A stretch of DNA of 64,000 bases from positions 80,199,026 through 80,263,025 of the forward strand of contig NC_087064.1 of NCBI RefSeq assembly GCF_963678635.1. Reading direction: 5' to 3'. Under the pieces are notes generated by a model that was not told the DNA's origin, did no database searches, and saw only the letters and a list, made by a program, of their open reading frames with translations. Positions 53,843 to 64,000 of the stretch are shown piece by piece. This stretch comes from Symsagittifera roscoffensis. Taxonomy: Eukaryota; Xenacoelomorpha; Acoela; Convolutidae. The number at the start of each line of letters is the position of its first letter. Positions within the stretch are counted from its first letter, which is position 1. The position numbers were made by a program, and so were the translations under genes.

Positions 53843-56060
53843 ATAGTCTCGGCGCTACAGCAGGAACACAAACTGGAGGTGTGGGTCCCGATAGCTTTCG
53901 CAATTTTTTTTCTTAACTCTCAAGAACTCTATATGACAATAAAGAACTCCAAGAGCTTTCTCTAACGATATTGAATTTCTCGGATTGTTTGGTCTTGTTA
54001 GGCCTCTGAAAATTATCTCCTGGGAAACACATACATTCGCGGTCCAAACCGACCAAAAAGCAGTCTCACGTCGGTCATTCTGCCATAGTGGATGCGGCCA
54101 AGTATATCTGGTGGCCCCGAATGCACCGCGACATTATCTAGTTGTACAAGGGTCACGCGCACTGTACTAAATTTGAAAAGAACATGAATGCTCGCTTAGC
54201 TTTTTCAGTTTTAGGTAGCGTAATGAGGAAGGAGGTGCAGTTGGACTATGCGGGTTTGTTATCGGACAACTCTGGCCAATAAAGTATTCTAGTCGCTATC
54301 GACTGATACTCAAAGTGTTCTTAGACTATGAAAACCAGAACTACGGGGGAAAAGATGATCATTTTATTCTTGAACTTGTAAATTCAGGAACATTCTATCC
54401 CAAAAGTCGCCAAACCGTGGTCAATAGTCCCAAAAGTGGTCAAATTGTGGTCAAAATTTTGACCCAAACCGTGCTCAAGCTGTGGTCAAATAAGCCCAAA
54501 GGTTTTGACGCAACAGCGGTCAAACCCTGGTCAAAAATTGGGTTTCAAAAATAAGTTAAACAGGCATTTTGTAAGGAGAGGAAAATATCCCCAAAAGTTC
54601 AGACTTTTAAATGTCGGTTGGGAGCGGCCAAGCTTAATCCGGATTTTATTGACGTTCAGGAAAAGCTTCGTCATATCATTGAAGATATCAGAGTTATAAA
54701 AAATGTGATCGCCATTTTTCAACCTTTGAATAAAACTTTGGGATCAAACGTAATTCTGAGGTGTCTCCGGCAGCTGATGGTATATCTTCCAGTATTTCTT
54801 TAGATAACACGAATCTGTAGCGGGACATGCTGACCGCAGAACAGCGTCACGAGGAGTGTAAAAGTCTTCCTCTTCTGAGAAATGTCCCTAAAGGAAGGGC
54901 AAAACAAACCGAATAATTCCGCTCAATTGAGTCAACCGTCTTCGGTGGCAGGCACACATCAAAATCGCGCTTCGGAGAAGATGGGCAAGGCGATCAACTT
55001 GTGGCATGCGCTGAAAAAGATCTTGTTATGGGGAGGGGATGAATACTCTTACAATGCTCAGAGAGTATAATCAGGTCTTAGCAGAAACTCTCCGCGGCAG
55101 GTTACGGCTCTGTCATTGGATAGGTTACGGTTCCCGAACCAAATGTCTTGGAACATCTTCTGCCTTCGTCTAGCTCAAAACCTAATGTGGTTTATTTTGC
55201 TATTATCAACCGAATAAGGACGAAAAGAATCCTAGCTCGAAAGCCTGATCGAGAATTTTTCAAACCATTCAAAGACCAAATTTAGAAAGTTACTGGGCTT
55301 CGAATATCACTTCTACCAATAAGGCAATTCGGAATAACAAAATCGGTATAAGACTAAAGTCAATTGTTTTTAATTATTTAGGCAAGAAGCAGCCTATATC
55401 TAAAAGTCGGAAAGGACCCATCCAGTCAAGTTCCAGTTCCTCCTCGTCATCTTTGGGTGACCGACGCCCTATCTACCAGTCAGCTCTGGGCAAAACTATG
55501 TCGGCCAAGACACTGCTCGTCTTCTTCAACTTGTAAAAGATCTCAACCAGGTGGCAAAAGACGTGACTGTCTTAACGATTCCTCATCAGATGCACCAGGT
55601 GTTCAACTGGACTTATCAGCTCCTGAACCTATCGTAGAACTCTCGATTTCTTCTTCCTCTGGTGGTGGGGGACACTACTGCCCTTGTCTCTAACAAATCT
55701 TCCGGACCTTTAGCTCCAGTTTCTTCGAGCTGACCGTGCCCGGGTCTCATCTCGATTTAAGTTGAGGAGAACATTCAGTCGCGAGCTTCAGTCTCCATTC
55801 TGCCGGCAGACCTGAAACTTTGGGCCGAAGATCCTCAGTCGCTTTTGCAACTCCCTTCAGATAGTGATGACGGCAAACATGCGGCTGGCTCCAACTCCTC
55901 GAGATCATCTTCACATAGAAAGAAGCAGACTACACTTTATAGCAGTCCGATTGACCATGCAGTAAACAATCGCAACCGTTCACAACTGGTCGCAACCGGT
56001 CACAACCGACCATTCTAAGCAACCCCAAAAGTTGGCCAGGACATTTCGCCTTTCGGCTAA
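53843..56060 (+). pseudogene. Element H RNase H-integrase remnant, right copy, with downstream unknown coding-like part
   Basis: 53843-54677 duplicates 34672-35524 at about 98-99%. H continues beyond 54677 with coding-like but stop-containing plus-strand sequence: a QEKLRHI..EDIRVIKN stretch, an EQRHEECKSLPLLRN stretch (about 54840), a Ser-rich region (55420-55690) and a charged region around SDSDDGKHAAGSN (55860). These are not recognised and could be gag-like parts of another decayed element. Near 55970-56010, CAACCGxTCACAACyGGTCG repeats. Confidence 0.6.
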
Positions 56061-57125
56061 ATAAGAATTTCGCCGTGCCGACAATTAAGTCAATTTTTGC
56101 CTTGAATAAAACTGAGTGTCTTGCTGAGATTCAATATCACTTCTTCATTTCAAAATTTTTGGTACATTTGTTTTCATTCAATCATTAGAAAAAAAATTAG
56201 GATGTACAATAGCCACGTCGGAATTTCAAAGGAGTTCTTCTACTCGCAAACTTCACCGTAGTATTTGAAGATTGAATAATATTCTCGTCCAAAGGTCGTT
56301 AATAGATTTTCCGCTCTTTCAGATTAAAATATTCCAAAAGATTTTATGTTTTTTGACTAGCCCGGTTAGTGGTAGTCTGTTAGTGGTTGTTTTCTTTTCG
56401 ACTAGGGCATATTCTGTGGGGAAGATGGGCTATTGTCCGAGTCATATCCTATTTCCTCACGCTGACAATTCTTGTTTTCCGGCGGAGTATCTAGATAATC
56501 ATCCTCAGCTCTATAATCAACAGTCCAATTTTGTGCCTTCTTGTTAGACATGATTGATTTTCTTTATATCAATAATATTCCGAATTAATAATCCGTTAGC
56601 TGCTGTAAAAAGATCTTTTCAATGCTTTCAGAATCGCGAAATAAATAAAATTGGAACCAAAAAAACACGAGGCGTGCTCCACAAAACTTGAATTGAGGAT
56701 TCCATGAAAATGAACATAATCAGTATGAAAAAAATGGCAGAAAGCTTGAAGTATTTTTAGCCGACAAAAATTTTGAAAATCTGTCGATACATCATATGAT
56801 ATGTTTACAAGAGCCCTGATTTGAATCCAATGGAACAGTGAAAATTAATTCACTTTCCTCTTTTGCAAATTTCAAATCAGGAAGTTGGTGATTTCTGCTT
56901 TGCGGATTACGAAGGCAATTGGAGCAATTATTTCCATGGATGTAAATTATTCTGTTGATATGTGGTCGGCACACGTATTCCGAAAAAAATTACGTACAAA
57001 ACTGGCCTGAATATGTTTCAAGAAATATTTTGAGAGCCATTGTTCTTAATAAAAATTGAAAACCTAACTTATGGTCTATATATAATAAGCCGTTGGATTT
57101 ATGAAGATCCTTATAAAATTGTTGA
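56061..57125. other. Non-coding interval
   Basis: AT-rich. A 91-codon plus-strand frame at 56272-56547 has no recognised motif. Nothing else is supported. Confidence 0.35.
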
Positions 57126-57300
57126 AAATAAAATCAAAATTTAGTAATTTGTTACTTATTTTTTCGTCTAATGCCTTAACAAATTATTTCGAAAAAAATC
57201 TTCTTCTTAGGTATTGCTCTACCTCAGAAGAAGATATTTTTTGAAATAATTTGTTTAGACGAAAAAATAAGTGACAAATTACTAAATTTTGGTTTTATTT
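57126..57300. repeat. Near-perfect hairpin (MITE-like)
   Basis: Left arm 57126-57209 and right arm 57226-57300 are inverted copies (core AAAATTTAGTAATTTGT and ACTTATTTTTTCGTCTAA) with a loop of about 16 bp. The stem is over 70 bp with few mismatches and one 7-bp bulge. It has no coding capacity. The target duplication is unclear. Confidence 0.88.
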
Positions 57301-57934
57301 GCAATCATTCGCAATCATTTTAATGATAAGAAGTGATTTGAATCCAGCGGTTTTACCGGCAGCTTAAGTGATTGACGGTATCTTTTTGATGTTTATTCAG
57401 AAGACATATTTATGTCAGCAGAGTTAACGGCAATACCAGAGCAAGAGGGGTAATTACAACTCCTACAAATCCACTGTTTACAGTTACTTTAATTACAAAT
57501 TTGTGTTCCATAGAAAATTTTATTCAATTTGAGTTTACAGAAAAAATATCAAAAAGATAAATTTGTATCAGACGGCCATTGATGTGTTAATATGAGATTA
57601 ACACAACAAAAAGTTAAGTAAATCCGATAATGTTATTACAAAGTTGTGCGTCGTTTTCTTTACCAAGTTCGACTGATCAGATTTGAGCTTGAATTTTGTT
57701 CCGATTTTCTTAAGATGTCAGACAGATTAATAAAAGAATTGGTTCTGTAAATTGTGGATACTACAAATTGTTCATAGTTTTTGAAGAGGAAACTCGTTCT
57801 ATGTTTAGAATTATCTAATCGTCGAAGTAGGTTTTAAAAAAGCTTTTTTTTCCGGCTAGGTTTTTTACGGTAAATTTGAAAAGTCGAAGTCAACTATCCA
57901 TCTCCTAAGGCGAATAACGTACGACTTGTTTCCG

Positions 57935-58180
57935 TGATTATAACATAATGTAAGGCCGTGTGATTGTCCCGGAAAAGTAATTTTTATAATGTTCGATGGC
58001 CCATACGATGCCTATTAATTTGAGCACTTCCGTTGAGTATTCAGCTTTGCAAGAATTTAAACGTCTACTCTTGAATAAGACTGCTGTCTAACCACCTCTA
58101 GTAAAGAGGCCGTTATGAGATGCACGAGTGTTAACGCTTCTTTTAGCTGAGCATCAAAATGAGTATTCTCTGTAAGGTAA
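57935..58180 (-). pseudogene. Decayed Ty3/gypsy RNase H fragment
   Basis: The minus strand reads AEYSTEVLKLIGIVWAIEHY followed by KNYFSG, the conserved middle of gypsy RNase H, preceded by frameshifted sequence containing SRRLNS. Surrounding frames are full of stops. The expected upstream RT would lie at higher coordinates, where only weak traces were seen. Confidence 0.7.
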
Positions 58181-58465
58181 ACTCTCTTTGAATTCAACTT
58201 TTCAAAAGCGACAGTTTATTCATCTAGTTAAAAAACGATTTCCTGTTTAACGATGGTCTCAACGGGCTTGAACAAGTTTCATATTTCGATTTTTTGATAC
58301 GCAAATCTAACAGTAACCTTCTTCTCTTAAACAGAGTTGGTCTGAGGGGTTCGTGAAAATGCTTTTCTTTTTTTTTGATTTTTTTGTTTATCCAATTTTT
58401 TCAGAAAGCAGATGAATTGTTTTTGAAAACTTTTTCAGATTCCTTCTTGGCAGATTTTGCATATC

Positions 58466-58551
58466 AGATTTTACAATTCACAAACTTTCAGGAGTGTTTA
58501 TGAAGTAGAGATTTTACAATTCACAACCTTTCAGGAGTGTTTATGAAGTGG
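58466..58551 (+). repeat. 43-bp tandem duplication
   Basis: AGATTTTACAATTCACAAAC and the following 23 bases are repeated head to tail (58466-58508 and 58509-58551) with two mismatches. Confidence 0.9.
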
Positions 58552-60403
58552 AGAAAGGGTTTCGGTGGAACTACTATCTCGACGAGAGGAAGATTTTCGT
58601 CTCCCAAGAAGTTGCGTCGTTCGTGGCCACCGGTGATGAAAAAGGAATTTTTGCCGAATGATCATCCGTTGCATCTGATTGCGACTTTCAATTGACCAAC
58701 TGTTTTTATGGGGTCGTTTGTAAACCCGCAGTAATGATCCTTCGATTCAAGTTCTACTGGAAGAGTTTCAAAAACGATTCGCTCAACTTTAGTTCGTGAA
58801 GTACGATCTTCCTTAGGAAACTCACCGGGTTTGCCAAATCCACTTGAAACTTCAATTAAACAAAAAAATCAATCCGATAAAATGTCAATGACGAAGAAAA
58901 GTAGTTGAAGATGTTATTGTTCTAAAAAAGTTTTTTTCATCATTGACATTCTACTATGCCTTAAATATACCACGACATACTTTATGTAAATAGTTTTTTT
59001 CAACAAACTGGTCCGACTTAGATAGGAATTCGGTATCCATAATTTTTCGAATATTGGCAATCTAAACTTTCTTTCTTACTTCATGATTTACAAATTTTGG
59101 TGAAATGACATTAAAAGGTACTCGATTTACAGAGAGCAATTTTTTCTGGGCGAAATTTCCTTGAACGTTTTTCCCGCCACATTTCATACACGAATTTTAT
59201 GTACTTACAGACAATTTGAGCTCCCGTTTGTTAAAGTTTGTTCACAGAAATATTATGCACAATAAGTGCAGTTGAAAAGTCGTGGGTCATCTTGCGATAA
59301 CTCACAATCCTCTTCTCACTTATTAAAGCTACGCCTAAGGCTTCGTGAGGTGGCAAGGTTTTCGTGGGTTTTTTGTTTCAGATTTCATAGCTCTTTATAA
59401 CAAAAATTACCTCGACTTTGTTCGTTTTTTTTTCAGCTATCTCTGCCAGCTCGCCCCAAAAATCCTCTAAGCGTTTTCTTTCCTGTTGGCATCTGTTTGA
59501 GTTTTTGTGGTATTCAAATGTTAAATTTGGCTGTTTAAAATGCTTGATTTAAGTATTCCCAGAGTTCTGCAAAACTGATCGGAAGGATTTCTTACCGTTA
59601 AAATTTCTGAGCAAAAATGCGTTTTCCTTCATTTCTTAGTGCCAGTTAGAGCATTGAGTGGATCTTATTGTTTACTTCTTCGATGCTCATGCCATTAGAA
59701 GTCTTCTCTCTTGTTTGAATCTAATAGTTTCAATTTCGTTAAAACGTTTCTTTACTGCCACGTTCCTTGCTAGACGTTCGAACATCGCCGTGGTGGTTTC
59801 GTTTTTTGTTCTTCGATTTGGTTCAACTCCAATAAAAAAATATATTTTCAATATCAAAGTTTTCTTTGCCTATTAGTGACAATTGAAATATAGCCTTTCA
59901 ATCTTTCCGAAGTGTCGGGGAAGACAATTGTGTGAGTTTGCCAGATTCGTTTACAGATGACTGCGCCGCAAGCCAAACTTCTATTGTTCTGTCTAAACTA
60001 ATTTTAACAAAAATAAAGAAGTGAAGAGAAGATTTCAATTAAAATGTGTGCTATTTCTAACAAAATGCAATAGCACTGAGTTAGTTCTTTCCGAATGAGA
60101 TCAATATGAATAATTTCAAGGTCTTAGACGACCTGTTTGAAAAAAGTGACCAATTTGGGGTAACTAACGTGCAATCTTTTTTTGTACTAGTAACGCAATC
60201 GTGCAGATTCCCTCCTTCTTAGAAATCGTTCTAAATAAAACTGAGGCAAGCCAAATGGTCAGTTAAATAGTTTGATATACTCTATATGTATCACTTATTG
60301 CTTACATAGCGGTTGGGAAAAGGATTTGAAATATATATATTTAAATTTTTAATTTTTTTTTTCGAATCAGAGGTCTTGTTCAAAACTCTGGATTAGGTGC
60401 TTT

Positions 60404-60715
60404 CGTTTCCGGACTTTTGTGTCTCAGAAATTTGTGTCCCAGACAAAATTGTCCAAAGAACTGAAAAACACACAAAAAAAACTTTTGTATCCCTAAATTG
60501 TTAAGCTTTAAGTTGCAGTTTTCCTGTCAGCTGAAGAAGAAAAACACTTAGTAGACATGGCTCGCCTATTAAATATAACCTCATGTGAATAAAATTGCAG
60601 AATTAGAACATGGGCGATTTCGTCTCGGAGATGAATTTCTCGGAAAACTTCAATTCTTTTTTGACTATATTTTGTCTGGGACACAGTTGCCCGGGACGCA
60701 AATGGCTATGCATCG
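60404..60715 (+). mobile_element. 312-bp MITE with probable 8-bp duplication
   Basis: The arms are imperfect inverted repeats of about 50 bp; the inner parts match best (TGTGTCCCAGACAAAAT against ATTTTGTCTGGGACACA). Flanks GGTGCTTT (60396-60403) and GGCGCTTT (60716-60723) form an 8-bp duplication with one mismatch. A hAT-like origin is possible. Confidence 0.6.
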
Positions 60716-61882
60716 GGCGCTTTAAATTTGGATTTGAAAGGACGCCATGCTTTCTTTAAAGGCCCAAAACAAAATTCTGCAATGCGGCAGCTCAAGCACA
60801 CAAAATCCAAACAAATTGATTTCTTCATTATTTTCCTGATACGCTTTTAATAGAAATAGTTTTTCTATTTAATTGTTTGTATCTCTATAACTTTTGAACT
60901 TTGATTTTAAGTTTACTGTTTTAATTCTACTTTTTTTGCTGTTGTAAATTACATCAGCCTTTTGTAACCAAATTTGGTTGTACAGATTTTATCATAAGAA
61001 GTATTTTGTTATTCAAACTATTTTCAGTTAATCACATTATTTTGTCATTTTTGTAAACGCTATTTTTATCAGCATTTTTTATTTTTTGGTAATTATACCG
61101 GCTTAATTTGTTTCATATATAGCTGTATCTTGAATTAAAGGACATTATTTTATGACAAGAAGAGAAAGAATAGTTTGTTCACACATATGAGTATTTGACG
61201 ATTCGCTTTTTTGTTCATTTATTTTATTTTCAGAGTTACCGTAACCTTTATTTAGCATGTGTGGTAATACATGAACTTTCGACTGTAATAACTTTCATTT
61301 TCTTCTGTAAAAACTTATTTTCATTTTTACGGTAACATTTATTTAGCATTTAATTTACGTAATTTTATTTTGTGTTGAAAAGTTTCTTTGCCAGTGTCTA
61401 TTTTTCTTCAAAATGTCGTCTTCAAACTCGGGTAAACCGTTTACATTATTAACCGGACTCCAATAAATATTTTGTGCTTCGTTTAAAACTTTGAAATCCA
61501 CAATTTTGGTTTTAAAATATTATCAAACAAATTGCCAAAACCTCCAACTCCTTAAGATCAGTAGCATAAACTGAGGTGGTAGGCTCAAAATTTAAAATTT
61601 GAAAAACATTTGACGACATAGGAATTGGTCTGAAGAATCAACCACTATTAAAAAAACTAGATATTTTCATTTGTCATGGAATTTTATTTAAAGTACACAA
61701 AATTGCCAGAACTTCAGGTAGACATCATTTGTCTCCGGATTCCAGATACAAAAGCTTTTAGTTCATTTAAAAGGTGAGTCTGCAGAATTCAGAAGTAAAC
61801 AAGCACCTTAGTGGGCTATGTTTTAAATTTCTGAGCTTAGCACTATTTTGTGCCCGGTGATCTCTTCGTATCTGGAAGCTTC

Positions 61883-62247
61883 TGGAACAAGAACTAAACT
61901 ATTTTTTCTTAAAAAGTTTTAATCTTCACTAAAAATTATTAATAACCAGAAAATAATGATCCACAACACAAACATATTATTATTTGTACAAGCTGAAACT
62001 ATCTGTAGTTTTGGCTCAGGGATTGTTTTAACCATATCAAAGACAATTGCTTTCTCCCCCTCAAGCCTCGCCTAAACCAGTATTTTACTAGATCTATTGA
62101 GACTAGGAATTATAAGAGTAAGACTAAGATCGGTAATAGACTAGGAAATTGTACGAACATATACGTACGAAAATAGATAACGTAACGAGCAGAAGATGTA
62201 ACTTGTCTGAAATTACGCTGTGAGAAAACCAGCCCGGACTTAACTCA
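61883..62247 (+). mobile_element. 5' LTR of element B
   Basis: 365 bp, starting TGGAACAAGAACTAAACTA and ending TAACTCA. It is the diverged reverse-orientation counterpart of the 411-bp element A LTRs (TGGAACC..AACTCA in element sense). It is followed by TC and TGGTGCGG, the same primer-site arrangement as A. B is therefore a plus-strand relative of A. Confidence 0.85.
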
Positions 62248-63626
62248 TCTGGTGCGGTTAAAGAGTCTAGAGTCTCGAAACGCACCCCACACAAACTTAG
62301 CTTAGACAAAAAAATAAAACAAGATGAAAAACTTGGTTATAAATTAGCTTATTTCCACGTCTCAAAAAATCTAATGGAGACGAGCCAAAACAAAACGTTA
62401 AAAGCATATACAAAAAGAAAACGGACGATACGTAAACCTGCACCACAAAGCAACAGAAGACAATGACGACAAAAACTAACTAACTGTGCAGTTCATTTTA
62501 TTTATTAATGTAAAACTGCATCAAAATAAAACCGTAAACCTTACTTTAATTGTATATTTTTGTTAATAAGTCTTTGATTCTAAAAAAATGTCGACATAAA
62601 GCATCATCTGATTCAACTCTCTAAACTCTAGGGTATTTTTTCTAAAAGAAAATTTTAACAAAGTTATTTCATAAAAAACAAAAGGCAAAAATTAGTATAG
62701 AATTTAATTTTGATTTTAAAAAATTGCGTTGAAGAATCATTAGCTATTTTTAAGCCTCCACTTCATTTGTAAAACATAATCCAAACAAAAACAATATAAC
62801 AAGCAAGTTCTCAAGATCATCAAGATTTCTCTTGGATCTTAAACAATTAAACCTGAAATTATTTAAACTGTGCTTATCCTTACATTTGTGATTCTTAAAT
62901 ATCGAATTAGTTTATTTCATACAGATTATCAAGAACTCTCTTTGGATCTTTTTAATTTTAAAGATTTTATTTCAAAAATCAGCCCATCCATTATTTAGTG
63001 TCTTACGACATCAAACTTCGATTCACTACCCAAAGTTTTCAAACAACCGAAGACTAATTGAATTCTTTAAATTTAAATTAAGCTGAATAGTAAAGTACTT
63101 CGATTAATCATCCATCGCTTGAGCCTCACATCTTCTAATAACCCAGACTCAAAACCATCTTCGAAATATTAATCATAAAAAAGTACCTAACGATCTACTT
63201 GTGCTCTAATCATACCCGAACCTTGTGGAATGAGTTACTATTCTCCAACCCTCGATCACAGATTGATCCCTTTCTAAGTAAGATTGCGATATCCATAAAT
63301 GTAGAAAACGCCACATACGTTTGAGAGCAGTAAATATCATTCTAACGCATGTTGAGACAGGTAAACATCATTTCTCAACTACCACAAAGCTCAAATGACA
63401 CGTTTGAGCAAATAATTGAACAACCTTGAAGGATTTATTTTCGTTCTCAAAATACTAACGGTTTTAACCCACAACAGGATGCCAAATTGGATCCCTGAAA
63501 CAATCGTTTTCCTACCCATCTAACCTACAACGCCATACTTCTCATCCTAATCGTGATTAACTCATCATCTCCCCTGTACCGGTATTTGATTTCACTTATT
63601 CCATTATCTCGTCTATTTCATCCCAC
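62248..63626 (+). other. Leader of element B
   Basis: 1.4 kb without long frames. Motifs shared with the A leader in the same sense include CGATTCACTAyCCAA (63019) and ACTATTCTCCAACCCT (63237), aligning with 52625 and 52405 on the minus strand. The length is close to that of A. Confidence 0.7.
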
Positions 63627-64000
63627 ATGTACTCTGACAATTCATCACAGACAGCTTTTGAAAAACGTTACTACTTAGAAAACCCAGCGTTTGACACTTC
63701 AGATGAATTGTTTTTCTCCGATCCAAGCCCTACCCCTATCCCGTCACAACCACTTTTCACTCCTATCACACCAAATAATCCCACCAATGAAACTTCAGAT
63801 TTTTTTCTGCTGATGCCAACACCTTTATGTCACCATCATCAAGCGAAGTTAATGGTTCACCAAGCACCATCATAGATGAACAACTAGAGCATGATTTGGA
63901 TAGTTTCATACAACATCAGCAACTTATTCATCATGCTCACATACCGATAAACATCCAACAACTCACCCACACTGTTTCGCCCCTCCGAAGCATCCTCCAG
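63627..64000 (+). pseudogene. First ORF of element B, related to ORF y of A, running off the right edge
   Basis: Starts MYSDNSS and continues with a TSDELFFSDPSPTP segment, a PLFTPITPNNP segment and, after one frameshift near 63825, a HDLDSFIQHQQ helix. These match in order the PDEFADSEPSPS, PPFQPIPPNNP and QELDNFITLQQ segments of ORF y (38740-37643). The end is outside the window. The function is unknown. Confidence 0.6.

Larger units (their letters stand above)
57301..61882. other. Mostly non-coding interval with decayed elements
   Basis: No intact gene in 4.6 kb. Contents recognised: a decayed gypsy RNase H (57935-58180), a 43-bp tandem duplication (58466-58551), a small inverted repeat at 58876-58945 around ATGTCAATGA, and a MITE (60404-60715). 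The remainder is AT-rich. Confidence 0.45.

Noticed and set aside
1-64000. CRISPR arrays, operons, ribosome binding sites or rRNA/tRNA genes
   Set aside because: None seen; spliced genes and eukaryotic retroelements make bacterial features inapplicable, and no tRNA cloverleaf was found.

Overview
The window is AT-rich DNA from an animal, probably an invertebrate. Three things support this: canonical GT..AG introns in phase-consistent multi-exon genes, a class A GPCR of the melatonin-receptor type, and a Dbl-homology RhoGEF. Transposable elements are dense: hAT-type MITEs, a tRNA-like SINE, an RTE-like LINE and Ty3/gypsy elements, one of them with an envelope gene. I cannot name the species. 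There is one 200-base assembly gap (31301-31500).

Layout. 1-4489: six exons of a minus-strand RhoGEF gene running off the left edge. 4490-8009: non-coding, with MITE-like repeats. 8010-13400: a plus-strand gene or gene pair, a very basic SPR/SPK-rich exon (8010-8818) and a strongly acidic exon with three 47-48-residue repeats (12008-13400). Their splice phases match, and the sequence between them is packed with mobile elements. 13404-22070: three tandem 29-bp repeats, then a large tandem and inverted (foldback-like) repeat block holding a 5'-inverted LINE. 22191-23580: a nearly perfect 695-bp tandem duplication. 24368-24700: a palindromic minisatellite. 25117-30000: mostly non-coding, with unrecognised coding-like plus-strand stretches and a 156-bp AAC microsatellite. 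30450-33251: a melatonin-receptor-like GPCR gene on the minus strand (5 visible coding exons; one intron carries an intact hAT MITE).

33400-56060 is a nest of Ty3/gypsy elements. An old degraded plus-strand pol (element H) is interrupted by 411-bp LTRs of a younger minus-strand element (element A). A is unusually large and complex: two extra ORFs before gag, then gag, zinc knuckle, protease, RT-RNase H, integrase, two small membrane ORFs, a long envelope-like gene broken by frameshifts, and two more unrecognised ORFs. Its 5' LTR (53432-53842) and the LTR at 34261-34671 occupy the same H target site (TSD ATAG), but a second copy of H sequence lies between the left LTR and the A interior, so the locus is rearranged or mis-joined. 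56061-61882 is mostly non-coding with MITEs and a decayed gypsy RNase H. From 61883 to the right edge a related element (B) starts on the plus strand: LTR, leader, and an ORF related to the post-envelope accessory ORF of A, here directly downstream of the leader.

The host genes look unrelated in function: cytoskeletal GTPase signalling, a possible chromatin/nucleic-acid-binding or scaffold protein, and a receptor. Element A, with its extra ORFs, is the best candidate for an undescribed system.
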